In this document: one piece after another, positions 38,396 through 47,233 of the stretch
Layout: each line of letters opens with the position of its first letter
Numbering within the stretch: the first letter of the stretch is position 1
DNA from: Methanosarcina barkeri MS
GTDB taxonomy: Archaea > Halobacteriota > Methanosarcinia > Methanosarcinales > Methanosarcinaceae
Direction: 5' to 3'
DNA: 64,000 nucleotides
Assembly (NCBI RefSeq): GCF_000970025.1
Contig: NZ_CP009528.1
Span: 2,715,168 to 2,779,167, forward strand
The notes under the pieces: generated by a model
Told to the model about the DNA's origin: nothing
The model's database searches: none
Seen by the model: only the letters and a program-made list of their open reading frames with translations
Position numbers and translations under genes: made by a program

Positions 38396-39430
38396 ATGGA
38401 TTTACTTATCATAGCGCTTATTTTAGCCGGCCTTTATATGGCCTGGAATATAGGGGCAAATGACCTCGCAAATGCTATGGGGACTTCAGTTGGAACAGGA
38501 TCTTTATCAATCAAGCAAGTGATTGTTATTGCTGCTGTCTTTGAACTTTTAGGCGCCGTATTATTCGGTGGACGAGTTACCTCTACAATTGCCAACGGGA
38601 TTGTCCCCATCGGCATCGTTGGCGAAGTTCACCCAAATATTGTGGCGGTGGGGATGTTGGCTGCAATTCTTGCGGCAAGTTTCTGGGTAACTCTTGCGAC
38701 TTTTTATAACCTTCCCGTTTCAACCAGCCATTCCATAGTTGGTTCCGTGCTCGGCTTCGGGCTGATTGCGGCTTACAATGGAACTATCTCTTATTCTGAC
38801 ATTCACTGGGGAGAACTTTTGAAAATTGTCGCTAGCTGGTTTATATCGCCAGTTCTTGGAGCAGTTTTTGCTTATTTGACCTTTTCCATAATAAGAAAGA
38901 TTTTCCTTCACAGAGCTATAGACCTGCCTTTTGTTGAGAAAAAATTCATATCCTTACAACTCATTACTGGTTGTTATATCGCATTTGCGCACGGGTCAAA
39001 CGATGTAGCAAACGCGATTGGTCCTCTCTGTGCAGCACTTAAGGTTATGGGAGTTTCAGGTACAGATGCCGGAATTCCGATATGGGTACTTTTGATGGGA
39101 GGCCTTGGAATGGTAATAGGAATGGCCACCTGGGGCTATAAAGTGGTTCAAACAATCGGCTCAAAGATTACGCAACTTACTCCTACACGTGGTTTTTCTG
39201 CCCAGTTCGCAACGGCGACAGTGGTTTTGCTTCACAGTTACAGTTCCCTTCCGATTTCGACTACACATACACTTGTCGGTTCGGTTATAGGGGTCGGACT
39301 CGCAGGCGGGATTGCAGCCGTTGACCTACGCGTGATCTGGAAAATTATTTCTTCCTGGGTAGCAACAGTTCCTATAGCCGCCCTTACATCGGCATTGATC
39401 TTTGTAGGATTAGAGGTGATCTTTTTATGA
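38396..39430 (+). CDS. pit: Inorganic phosphate transporter, PiT family
   Basis: 344 residues, about ten helices, with the two family repeats GANDLANAMGTSVGTG (near residue 21) and AHGSNDVANAIGPL (near residue 200). It imports phosphate with a cation. It overlaps the next gene (DUF47) by 4 bp, the standard pair. The control region is interrupted: an IS ends 58 bp upstream, so transcription may now come from the IS end or a rebuilt promoter. Confidence 0.95.
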   Translation: MDLLIIALILAGLYMAWNIGANDLANAMGTSVGTGSLSIKQVIVIAAVFELLGAVLFGGRVTSTIANGIVPIGIVGEVHPNIVAVGMLAAILAASFWVTLATFYNLPVSTSHSIVGSVLGFGLIAAYNGTISYSDIHWGELLKIVASWFISPVLGAVFAYLTFSIIRKIFLHRAIDLPFVEKKFISLQLITGCYIAFAHGSNDVANAIGPLCAALKVMGVSGTDAGIPIWVLLMGGLGMVIGMATWGYKVVQTIGSKITQLTPTRGFSAQFATATVVLLHSYSSLPISTTHTLVGSVIGVGLAGGIAAVDLRVIWKIISSWVATVPIAALTSALIFVGLEVIFL

Positions 39431-40116
39431 AAGACTACATCCGTTCTGTCCTTGACGTGGTTGCTGAATCTCCCTTTGTGCCTCTGGAAGCACACGCAAA
39501 AAAGGGAGTACTGGCAGTTGAAAAGCTGGCTGAAGCAATGGAAGCCTACTGTGCAGGAAACCAGTCTATTCTGGAGGAGAGAACAGATGAGATTGACACA
39601 CTGGAACATGAGGCTGATAAACTCAAACAGAAGATAAGGGCAAGCATTCCCTCATCAGTAAGATTGCCCGTGAATAAAAAAGACCTCCTTTCTTTTCTTA
39701 AGCAGCAGGACTCTATTGCGGATTATGCTCAGACGGCTGCCTACTGGATGACCCTTCGATCCTGTGAGGATATCCCCGAGGAAATCAAAGAAGGCTTTCT
39801 GGAACTGATGAATACCTCCCTGAAGACTGCAAGGCTTTACGATGAACTTGCGGGTGCACTTTACAAGCTTCTCGCAACTTCTTTCAGCAAGGAAGAAATC
39901 AAAGAAACTATGACCATCATCCCTGAAGTCGAAAGACTGGAACATGATGTGGATGTGCTTGAAACTTCTCTCTCAAAAAAGATCTTCGAAAACGAAGACA
40001 CTATAGGAGGTGCAGGTGTCTGCCACCTGATAGGACTTGTTGAAAGAGTAGGAGGCATTGCTGATAAGTCCGCAAGTGCTGCTGACCGTCTGAGAACTAT
40101 GATTCTCAGAAGATAA
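39427..40116 (+). CDS. DUF47 PhoU-like accessory protein of the phosphate transporter
   Basis: 229 residues, all-helical, with PhoU-like acidic metal motifs (ERTDEIDTLEHEADKLKQK and VERLEHDVDVLE). DUF47 proteins regulate PiT transporters and are nearly always encoded beside them. The ATG overlaps the transporter stop (ATGA), so translation is coupled. Confidence 0.94.
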   Translation: MKDYIRSVLDVVAESPFVPLEAHAKKGVLAVEKLAEAMEAYCAGNQSILEERTDEIDTLEHEADKLKQKIRASIPSSVRLPVNKKDLLSFLKQQDSIADYAQTAAYWMTLRSCEDIPEEIKEGFLELMNTSLKTARLYDELAGALYKLLATSFSKEEIKETMTIIPEVERLEHDVDVLETSLSKKIFENEDTIGGAGVCHLIGLVERVGGIADKSASAADRLRTMILRR

Positions 40117-40176
40117 GTGAGGTTTTGCCATTTTTCTTTAAATTATTTATTTTTTCCAAGTAATATAGTTCCTTAC

Positions 40177-40790
40177 TTAACAAATTATACTTTTTATTTG
40201 CTGATAGAAAGTTTCCATCCATCTCTTTGCAAATGACAATGAGTCTTCTACTCTAATAAACTCTTTTTTGATGATGTTTCTTAAATGTTGTTTAGATTGA
40301 ACAAATGTGACAGATACTTCTCTTTTTATTGTTTTCCATACATATTCTACAGGATTTAGATCTGGTGAATATGGTGGTAGAAACACAAGTATAATCCCTA
40401 ATTCTTTGGCTTTTGTTACTGTTTTTATTGAGTGATGTGTTTTTGGATTGTCAAGTATAAGCACAACTATTTTTCCTTTGTTTTCTTTCACTATTTTTTC
40501 CAGAAATTCACATACGTTTTCTGCCTTTGAACAATTCTTGAATTCAATAAGATTATTTCCATTAAGTGAATAAAAGGCAAATGAATTTGCCTTTATATAA
40601 TCAGTATATTATATCCTCAAAGATATTTTAAAAGGCCATAAACATTGTGTATTAGCTTTTGTTTGTGGTGAAGATTCATCCAGAAAACCTATGACAGATT
40701 GTTCATCTGGATCAATATGTTCTGAAATTGCTTCTGTTAACTTTTTGTAAAATGTCTTCTGCGTTCTGTGGTTTTTGGTAATCTAGAACA
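40177..40790 (-). pseudogene. IS630-family transposase remnant, frameshifted
   Basis: All three catalytic acids can be found but in two frames. GFLDESSPQ is in the upstream frame (about 40790-40612, ending at TAA). LILDNPKTHHS and LPPYSPDLNPVEYVWK are in the downstream frame (about 40605-40177). The break is inside the catalytic domain, unlike a programmed frameshift. The N-terminal DNA-binding part is missing, so the element is dead. Confidence 0.8.
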
Positions 40791-40904
40791 TAAGGTTTAG
40801 AATGATACATGTTAAAACTATGTTTCGAGCAAAATTAGCTTCTCTCTTTCGCAACATAATGAAAAACTGAAATCAGTTTAAACAAGCTTTTGTTCCTGTT
40901 TTCC

Positions 40905-41212
40905 TTTTATCCTGTGGGGTCTGCACCCTTGATGTAATACGCCTCAAACTGGTTACTTTGGCCCTGAATATTGACCTTTCTTTAAACCTGATTGTAACAA
41001 TTTCAGTCTTGACTTTCATTCTAGGAGCCCTACCATTAACTCCAGGAGGCCTCGGAATAATTGAAGGAGCCTGATCTCTTTACTTCTGTATTTTGGCTTG
41101 TCCCTCGCATCTGCAAGCAGTTTCGTTTTTTTAGAGCGTTTTATTTCTTACGGGCTCAGCAGCGTAATAGGATTTATTTACTTATCCTATTATGGAGGAT
41201 TTAAAATCTAGA
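40905..41212 (+). pseudogene. 3' remnant of a UPF0104 (lysyl-PG flippase-like) membrane protein gene
   Basis: Encodes VIRLKLVTLALNIDLSLNLI ... ALPLTPGGLGIIEGA. After one missing base at about 41071 it continues ISLLLYFGLSLASASSFVFL ... SYYGGFKI and TAG. The TPGGLGIIEG motif is the same family as the flippase half of the MprF-like protein at 21-23.6 kb. The 5' part is gone where the IS630 remnant lies, so the insertion probably destroyed it. Confidence 0.7.
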
Positions 41213-41511
41213 AAAAAATCAAAAGAAGAAAAATTACACTGAATGGAAAATTACACTGAATGAAAAATTACATTGATCTGCAAGTGACATTTTCTAGAGG
41301 TTGGCAAAGTTAACTACTCTATATATGTCTTTTTTAAATGCATGCCTCTGTTAAACATAAATTTGTGGAAATGGGTGTTCTGATGGGCAGACTGTGATCA
41401 TAAATCGCCCCCGGGGACTGGTATGGAAAGGTATTAATTGGAGAAGTATGAGTAGTAATATGTGGGTATTATAATTATTACTGAGCCCCTTGATAAAACC
41501 GTGAGGTGACA
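41213..41511. other. Intergenic region, no gene seen
   Basis: 300 bp between the flippase remnant and the zinc ribbon gene. A short 'gaaaaattacactgaatg' direct repeat lies at 41228-41270. A GC-rich cgcccccgggg occurs at 41407. Confidence 0.4.
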
Positions 41512-41667
41512 ATGATGTGTAGTGTTGGAGACTCGTTTGATCTGGATATGGAAGGAAATTTGCCGGTTAAAGACTATGTATGTAAAGACTGTGGGAACAG
41601 ATTCAAAGGCATTGGTAAAAATGTGAAGTGTCCTTCCTGCCAGTCTAAAAATGTAGTAGAATCCTGA
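41512..41667 (+). CDS. 51-residue zinc-ribbon protein
   Basis: A GAGGTGA ribosome site stands 3 nt before ATG 41512 (a second ATG follows at once). The product has one zinc ribbon, CKDCGNRFKG ... CPSCQSKN (C-x2-C, 12 residues, C-x2-C), preceded by an acidic stretch SFDLDMEGNLP. Such single ribbons may bind nucleic acid or partner proteins. It lies 34 bp upstream of the next gene, so an operon is likely. Confidence 0.7.
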   Translation: MMCSVGDSFDLDMEGNLPVKDYVCKDCGNRFKGIGKNVKCPSCQSKNVVES

Positions 41668-41701
41668 TAATCGACTGGATTTTTTAATACTTATTTTTAA
41701 C

Positions 41702-42187
41702 ATGAAAGAATCGACTTCTTCTAAAGACATTTCACTGAAGGAAAGTGAAATGCTTCTCCTGCGCGGCACGGCAGGAACAGTGGCTATTGTGAAAGCAGGT
41801 CCGAGTGGACAGTTTTTTCTGGAAACTGAGAACGAAGAGATTGTACTCGGGCTGGAACCCCATGACCTGATTGTTGCTTCCGCGCTGTCTGTGGATGAGA
41901 AAACCGAAAAAGGGCTTAAATGCGTTCTTTTTATGATTAGGGAAATTAGGTCACCATTAATAGTCCTTCCAAAGAACCACCCTGCATCCCCAAGGCTTCC
42001 AATTGTAGTATCGGTTGGGCACAAAACTGTTCTAAGCTGCAATATCACTCCTGGTACGCATCCGAATCAGGACGTACTTTGCGGTTCAAATGAGTTTAAT
42101 GGTCTTGAGATAACGGGAATACTGGATGGCGTACATATTGAAAATCTGTCAGAATGTGAGGTAGTAAAGGTTACCTTTGATATTTAA
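41702..42187 (+). CDS. Conserved archaeal protein, possibly DUF22-like
   Basis: 161 residues, mostly beta, no membrane segment or metal motif. Key pieces are AGTVAIVKAGPSGQFFLETE and IVLPKNHPASPRLPIVVSVG. The second recalls DUF22-like archaeal domains, from memory and not firm. Co-directional with the upstream zinc-ribbon gene (34 bp). Confidence 0.6.
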   Translation: MKESTSSKDISLKESEMLLLRGTAGTVAIVKAGPSGQFFLETENEEIVLGLEPHDLIVASALSVDEKTEKGLKCVLFMIREIRSPLIVLPKNHPASPRLPIVVSVGHKTVLSCNITPGTHPNQDVLCGSNEFNGLEITGILDGVHIENLSECEVVKVTFDI

Positions 42188-42969
42188 TCCACATATTTTC
42201 TGATCCACATATTTTTCAGAAACAAAAAATCAGGGGTTTTGGCGGCTCTCTGTCTTACTTACTAGGCTTTATCTGGTCTTGTACAATACTTGATCCAGCC
42301 TTAGATAATAAGCCTTAGATAATAGCAATTTTGATATGTAGAACGTTTAATTTTGATATGTAAAGAGCTTAATTAACTCTCATCACTCATTTTTTGTTAT
42401 AACTGGTGGTTCACTTACAAACCACAATGCTGTTATATTTCTCCCAATAATTTAATTGAGTGTTCTATATAGAAAGTGTCAGAATTTCCCTACCCTCATG
42501 ATTTCAAAACCCTGCTATTTTTACACCTTATAGGCTCAAATTTCGCCTACTAATGGAGTTTTTAATTTTAATTTTTTACAAATCTCTCAAATCTCCCCAT
42601 AAATTATAAACACACTGATTTTAGTTATCCTGTGACTTTTCATCGTATCAGGCTGAAATTTGCCCGTATACCGGATATTTTCCGTAAAATACCCAGATTT
42701 TAGAGTAAAACCCGTGAATTGTTTTGCTTCTAATGTTATTTTGGCTCTTCGCCATTCCCTATGGATAAGATGATTTTCAATTCGAGCCTGCATTGGTTTT
42801 TATGAATACATTACAAGGATCTCCACACCAAACAACGAAAAGCCGTTACTTTTTTAACACAATGTATGCTAATTTTATTAAACTTTGATAATATAAAAAG
42901 GTTTAACAATATAAAACAGATATAAATTATTGGCATTATATATAAAACTTAAATATAGGAATGCAAATC
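42188..42969. other. Intergenic region, no gene supported
   Basis: 780 bp. Short repeats (ccttagataata, aattttgatatgta) occur at 42300-42365. A minus-strand frame at 42587-42793 has unlikely composition and no ribosome site. A TATA-rich tract precedes the PKD gene. Confidence 0.4.
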
Positions 42970-44871
42970 ATGAAAATTAATAAGAAAATTGGTTTAATAT
43001 CGATAGTGCTGATTTTATGTTTAATCATTGTTTCATCTACTGCATCAGCCGCTACTATAAATGTAGGACCAAACGAAAAATACAAGACGATTCAAAAGGC
43101 TGTGGATGCCGCTCATAAAGGGGATACCATTATTGTTAATTCTGGAACCTACCCTGAGAACGTTCATATTACAAAAGATAACTTAACGATTCTTGGAAAA
43201 GGGTATCCAAAGGTTTCTGGATTCTATAATGCTGAGGAATCTAATGATGACTTCGGCAGAGAATATATTAATATCAATGGTTTCTCTATCACTAAAAACG
43301 GAATTGATTTAGTTGGCAGAGCAACACGTGGTCAAATAATAAAAAATAATTATTTTTATTCTTGTGGTGTTTCTTTTGATGGAGATATGGCTTCTGGTAC
43401 TATCGAAAGTAACTATTTCACAAATGGTGGGATTTCTTTAAGTCAAGCTGGAGTAAATATAATTGGAAATGAAATTAAGAATGCGGATATTGGAATTGGG
43501 TTATATCAAGGAGCCGGATCAGCAACATACGCATCAATTTCAAAAAATAAGATAACTGGGTGTAATGTAGGAATTGAGTTTTATCATGAAAGTAGTTCTC
43601 CTGGTATTTATAACAATTACTTTAGCAACAAAAATAACATAATATTCGATTCATCGTGGAACGGCGCTGTAAGCTGGAATACTACTAAAACCGCAGGTTC
43701 TAATATCGTTTCAGGACCTTACATTGCCGGGAACTTCTGGGGCTCCCCTGATGGCAAAGGTTTCTCTCAGACAGCTTCTGATAATGACTCTGATGGAATT
43801 GCAGATTCCCCCTATGTTCTAAATAGTAAAAATATTGACTACTTACCTCTGGTTGCTATTAAAACTCCGGTGAAAACTCCGGTAGCTTCTTTTAAAACGT
43901 CAAAATCAAGCGGGAAAGCACCATTAACCGTTAAATTTACTGATACAAGCACAGGGACACCTACTAAATGGAAATGGGACTTTGGAGACGGATCAAAGTC
44001 ATACCACCAGAATCCAGTTCACAAGTATTCAAAGGCAGGAGTATATACTGTTAGTTTAACAGCAAAGAATGCTCATGGCAGTAACACGGTAACAAAAACA
44101 GATTATGTAAAAGTGATAGCAAAACCAGTTGCTGTATTCTCTGCATCTCCTACCTCCGGAAAAACACCACTGAAGGTTCAGTTTACTGACACAAGCACTG
44201 GCACCCCAACTTCCTGGTTCTGGAAATTTGGAGATGGATCAAAGTCATACCTCCAGAATCCAACTCACAAATATTCAAAAGCAGGAACATATACTGTTAG
44301 CTTAATAGTAAAGAATGCGGCAGGACGTAACTCGGTAACAAAAACAAAATATATAAAAGTAGTAACAAAACCAGTTGCTGCCTTTTCAGCCTCTCCTACC
44401 TCCGGAAAAACACCATTAAAGGTTAAATTTACTGATACAAGCACAGGAACACCTACTGCATGGAAATGGGACTTTGGAGACGGGTCAAAGTCATACCACC
44501 AGAATCCGGTTCATAAGTATTCAAAAGCAGGAACATATACTGTTAGCTTAACAGTAAAGAATGCGGCAGGACGTAACTCGGTAACAAAAACAAAGTATAT
44601 AACCGTGACAGGAACTTCACAAGCTCCAACTGCAGATTTCTGGGGCTGGCCACTCTCAGGAAAAGCTCCACTAAAGGTAACATTTACGGAGACGAGCAAA
44701 GGATCACCAACTTCATGGAAATGGGATTTCGGAGATGGGAAATATTCAACAGAAAAGAGTCCAACACACACATATTCATCAGCAGGAATTTACACAGTTA
44801 AACTCACAGCAACAAATGCAGCAGGAAGTAGTACAAAATTAAAGTGGAAATATATAAAAGTGGCAAAGTGA
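42970..44871 (+). CDS. Exported beta-helix protein with four PKD domains
   Basis: 633 residues from ATG 42970 (AGGA 9 nt upstream favours it over 42961). Signal peptide IGLISIVLILCLIIVSSTASA, then a right-handed parallel beta-helix (about 30-300, starting INVGPNEKYKTIQKAVDAAH) of the NosD/carbohydrate-binding type, then four PKD domains with WDFGDGSKSYHQNP-like cores. PKD copies 2 and 3 are nearly identical in DNA, indicating recent duplication. It has no C-terminal anchor, so it is a secreted or S-layer-associated surface protein. Confidence 0.9.
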   Translation: MKINKKIGLISIVLILCLIIVSSTASAATINVGPNEKYKTIQKAVDAAHKGDTIIVNSGTYPENVHITKDNLTILGKGYPKVSGFYNAEESNDDFGREYININGFSITKNGIDLVGRATRGQIIKNNYFYSCGVSFDGDMASGTIESNYFTNGGISLSQAGVNIIGNEIKNADIGIGLYQGAGSATYASISKNKITGCNVGIEFYHESSSPGIYNNYFSNKNNIIFDSSWNGAVSWNTTKTAGSNIVSGPYIAGNFWGSPDGKGFSQTASDNDSDGIADSPYVLNSKNIDYLPLVAIKTPVKTPVASFKTSKSSGKAPLTVKFTDTSTGTPTKWKWDFGDGSKSYHQNPVHKYSKAGVYTVSLTAKNAHGSNTVTKTDYVKVIAKPVAVFSASPTSGKTPLKVQFTDTSTGTPTSWFWKFGDGSKSYLQNPTHKYSKAGTYTVSLIVKNAAGRNSVTKTKYIKVVTKPVAAFSASPTSGKTPLKVKFTDTSTGTPTAWKWDFGDGSKSYHQNPVHKYSKAGTYTVSLTVKNAAGRNSVTKTKYITVTGTSQAPTADFWGWPLSGKAPLKVTFTETSKGSPTSWKWDFGDGKYSTEKSPTHTYSSAGIYTVKLTATNAAGSSTKLKWKYIKVAK

Positions 44872-44963
44872 CTGCAACTTTGAAAACTTGGTTGTAAACC
44901 TCCTGGGATTTTTCAGTCTCAGGTAAAGATGCAAAAATGCAGTAATACAAAAACAAAAGTCAT

Positions 44964-45230
44964 TTGTGGATGTCACAGTATCTAAAATATGAAATCGCAA
45001 AACCTGTTGCTGCTTTTTCTGCATCTCCTACCTCCGGAAAAGCACCATTAAACGTTAAATTTACCGACAAACGTACAGGCTTACCAGAAAAATGGAAATG
45101 GAGTTTTGGAGATGGAACAGTTTTAAGAGAAAAGAATCCAGAACATCAGTGTTTTCAGGAAGGGAACTATAAGGTTACAATTACAGTTGTTAACGTTGTA
45201 GGCTACCTGTATGAAGCAACTGGTTTTTGA
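44964..45230 (+). pseudogene. Orphan PKD-domain fragment
   Basis: KPVAAFSASPTSGKAPLNVK ... WSFGDGTVLREKNP is one PKD domain, closest to those just upstream. It has no signal peptide or ribosome site. It is probably cut off from the PKD gene by an earlier rearrangement. Confidence 0.65.
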
Positions 45231-45319
45231 GATAATCTTTAGATTACCTTTTTTTATTTATTTAAGTTTCTTCTTTTCGGAAGTTTTTGCTATCTCTATT
45301 AGTCATTCCATTGCCTGCA

Positions 45320-45595
45320 ATGGCACGAGCACCTATAGCAGACTTCTATGCTGATACAACATATGGAAGTGCACTTTTGCATGTTCACTTTTAGAACACT
45401 GGCGTCACAGGCGACCCAACTAGCTACTTCCGGAAGTTTGAACATGAAACAAGTAGCGATTGGAATTCTCGTCACTTTGGAAGTGCTGTTCACACATTTA
45501 GATATCCAGGGGTTTATGATGTTAGTCTAACTGTATCAAATGCGGACAGGAGCACAACAAAAACGAAGTCAAGTTATATCACGGTTAGAGAGTAA
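45320..45595 (+). pseudogene. PKD-like fragment with in-frame UAG
   Basis: From ATG 45320: MARAPIADFYADTTYGSALL, HVHF, UAG, then NTGVTGDPTSYFRKFE ... TFRYPGVYDVSLTVSNADRS ... to TAA. The UAG sits where a PKD domain usually has Lys or Thr, one base from AAG, so a nonsense mutation is likely, although UAG may be read in this genus. Confidence 0.55.
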
Positions 45596-45652
45596 TTCTG
45601 TGATATTTGACACATACTATTTTGTGAATGTAAGTAAATAAGTAAAAAATAA

Positions 45653-46261
45653 ATGGATAAGGCACACATTACAATAGTTGGAACTTATCCTGTTTTCATG
45701 ACTCATACAAAAGGACTTGCTGGTGACTCTCCAGAACTTATCAACCATATTAAAGCTCTAAAGAATATGCATGCTGATCTGGCATTTTATTCTGCAGATG
45801 GTGGTTATGATTCATTCCTAAATCATTCTAATATCTGGTATCATCTGAATGCAAAACCGATTATTTCTTACTCTTCAAATGCAGTAATCAATCAAGAAGG
45901 TGAAGAGGAAAGGATCAATCACTGGGTAAATAAAAAGTGTAAACTCGGTGGAGACATTCATGCACCAATGGAAGACAAACTCAAATTTCTATATGAAATT
46001 GGAAGAAAAGAACAGGTAGGAATGTGCCTGAGAAATCAGAACATCAAGGATGAGACTTTTGATGATCAGTATAAAAAGAGAGCTGAATGTGAAAAGATAC
46101 ATGGACATATTAAGGGTACAGTAAAATTCGATATTAGAAGAGTAAGAAATCAGAGTAGAAAACTCTACTCTCTATTGAGTTTCATAGCATACCAACTAAT
46201 GGTGTTGACAGAATTGCAAAATAAAGTTGAAAGCAAAAATTCATTTGGGAGATACTTTTAA
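45653..46261 (+). pseudogene. C-terminal fragment of a DDE transposase
   Basis: 202 residues: AFYSADGGYDS with the second catalytic Asp, later RAECEKIHGHIKG with the Glu, then SRKLYSLLSFIAYQLMVLT. It lacks the N-terminal DNA-binding domain and first Asp. Family not certain (IS5/IS1182-like). It is 5' truncated; its relation to the MITE 33 bp downstream is unknown. Confidence 0.7.
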
Positions 46262-46294
46262 AAAAGTGGATATCAAATTAGATTAGAGATTTTA

Positions 46295-46471
46295 AGTATC
46301 CTCTTCAAATTCAATGGGGAATTTTCCAACTCGAAAAATATGCAACAATTTTATTATACAGTTATAAAGTTGAATGCATCTTTTGAAGTTGTTTCTTGGA
46401 CTTGGGTAATTTTTTAAATTTTCAGCAAATACATGAAATTTACTTTTACCCATACAATTTGAAGAGGATAC
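46295..46471. mobile_element. 177-bp MITE with 8-bp target duplication
   Basis: Ends are inverted copies starting GTATCCTCTTCAAATT (46295 onward, and inverted from 46471). GATTTTAA flanks it on both sides (46287-46294 and 46472-46479), a perfect 8-bp duplication. It contains no gene. One end recurs alone at 4799-4832. Confidence 0.88.
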
Positions 46472-46739
46472 GATTTTAAAAGCTAATTTGAGATCCTCTT
46501 TTAAGGCACGCTCTAAGGGCATAATATATTTATATGTTGTTTATATATAATATTAGGGGAGGTCTATTAATACGGTATTCTGGTTTAAAAATAAAAAATG
46601 ATCACTTTAGCTGTGTCAAATAGATGAGAGTTTACTCAGCGTTGCTATGATTTTTTTTCAGTAACTGACTTTTCAGACCTTCAAAATATAAAAACAGTTA
46701 CTAAATACGAAAACAAGCAATGATATAACAGGTGATTAT

Positions 46740-46916
46740 ATGGGAGAAACGGAAGCATCTAAAATAACGGAAGTATCTAAAGTTATTGAGGCGTTTGATC
46801 CACAGATCGTAGCTTCAGCAGTAACGGAGAATTTACCAGAAGTTAGTAGAGCGTTACGTGCCGCTACAAACAACAATAACAACAATAATAAGAAAGCTAT
46901 GGAGCAAGTAGAGTAA
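46740..46916 (+). CDS. 58-residue peptide, candidate RiPP precursor
   Basis: ATG 46740 with AGGTGA 4 nt upstream. MGETEASKITEVSKVIEAFD ... TENLPEVSRALRAAT, then seven consecutive Asn, then KKAMEQVE. The N-terminal ~40 residues look helical and leader-like. The low-complexity Asn7 segment is a possible modified core. It lies 317 bp before a radical SAM enzyme with a PqqD-like domain in the same direction. Role as substrate is inferred from context alone. Coding by AAC/AAT repeats allows length change. Confidence 0.6.
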   Translation: MGETEASKITEVSKVIEAFDPQIVASAVTENLPEVSRALRAATNNNNNNNKKAMEQVE

Positions 46917-47233
46917 AGAGTCTGAATATTATTCGCATGTTTAATAAGTTAGTGCCCATGAGTTATTGGTCAATTACGAAAAATCAAATACTTCCCGCGT
47001 GTTCGTGAAAATAAAGTGAGATCCTTAAGCTCACAGTTTTCAGTAACTCATATACGCTAGCTTAAACTGCGATTTATATTTTTTAATATTTTGGTTTTAA
47101 AATTGGATTTTATTCCAAAATGAAAGTATTAACTCTAAATTATTCGCAAAGCAATGAGTGTATTTAAATACACATTAAATATAGCACGATAATATATTAC
47201 AAACAGAATATAACAAATTTGGTTGCGGATTCC
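46917..47233. other. Spacer between peptide and radical SAM genes
   Basis: 317 bp, AT-rich. A weak dyad GTGAG/CTCAC (47016-47034) followed by AGTTTT could attenuate or end the peptide transcript. No gene is seen. Confidence 0.35.

Noticed and set aside
40177-40790. IS630 split as a programmed frameshift element
   Set aside because: The break lies inside the catalytic domain, the N-terminal part is missing and no slippery signal is seen.
42587-42793. 68-codon minus-strand frame upstream of the PKD gene
   Set aside because: No ribosome site and odd composition; could be repeat DNA.
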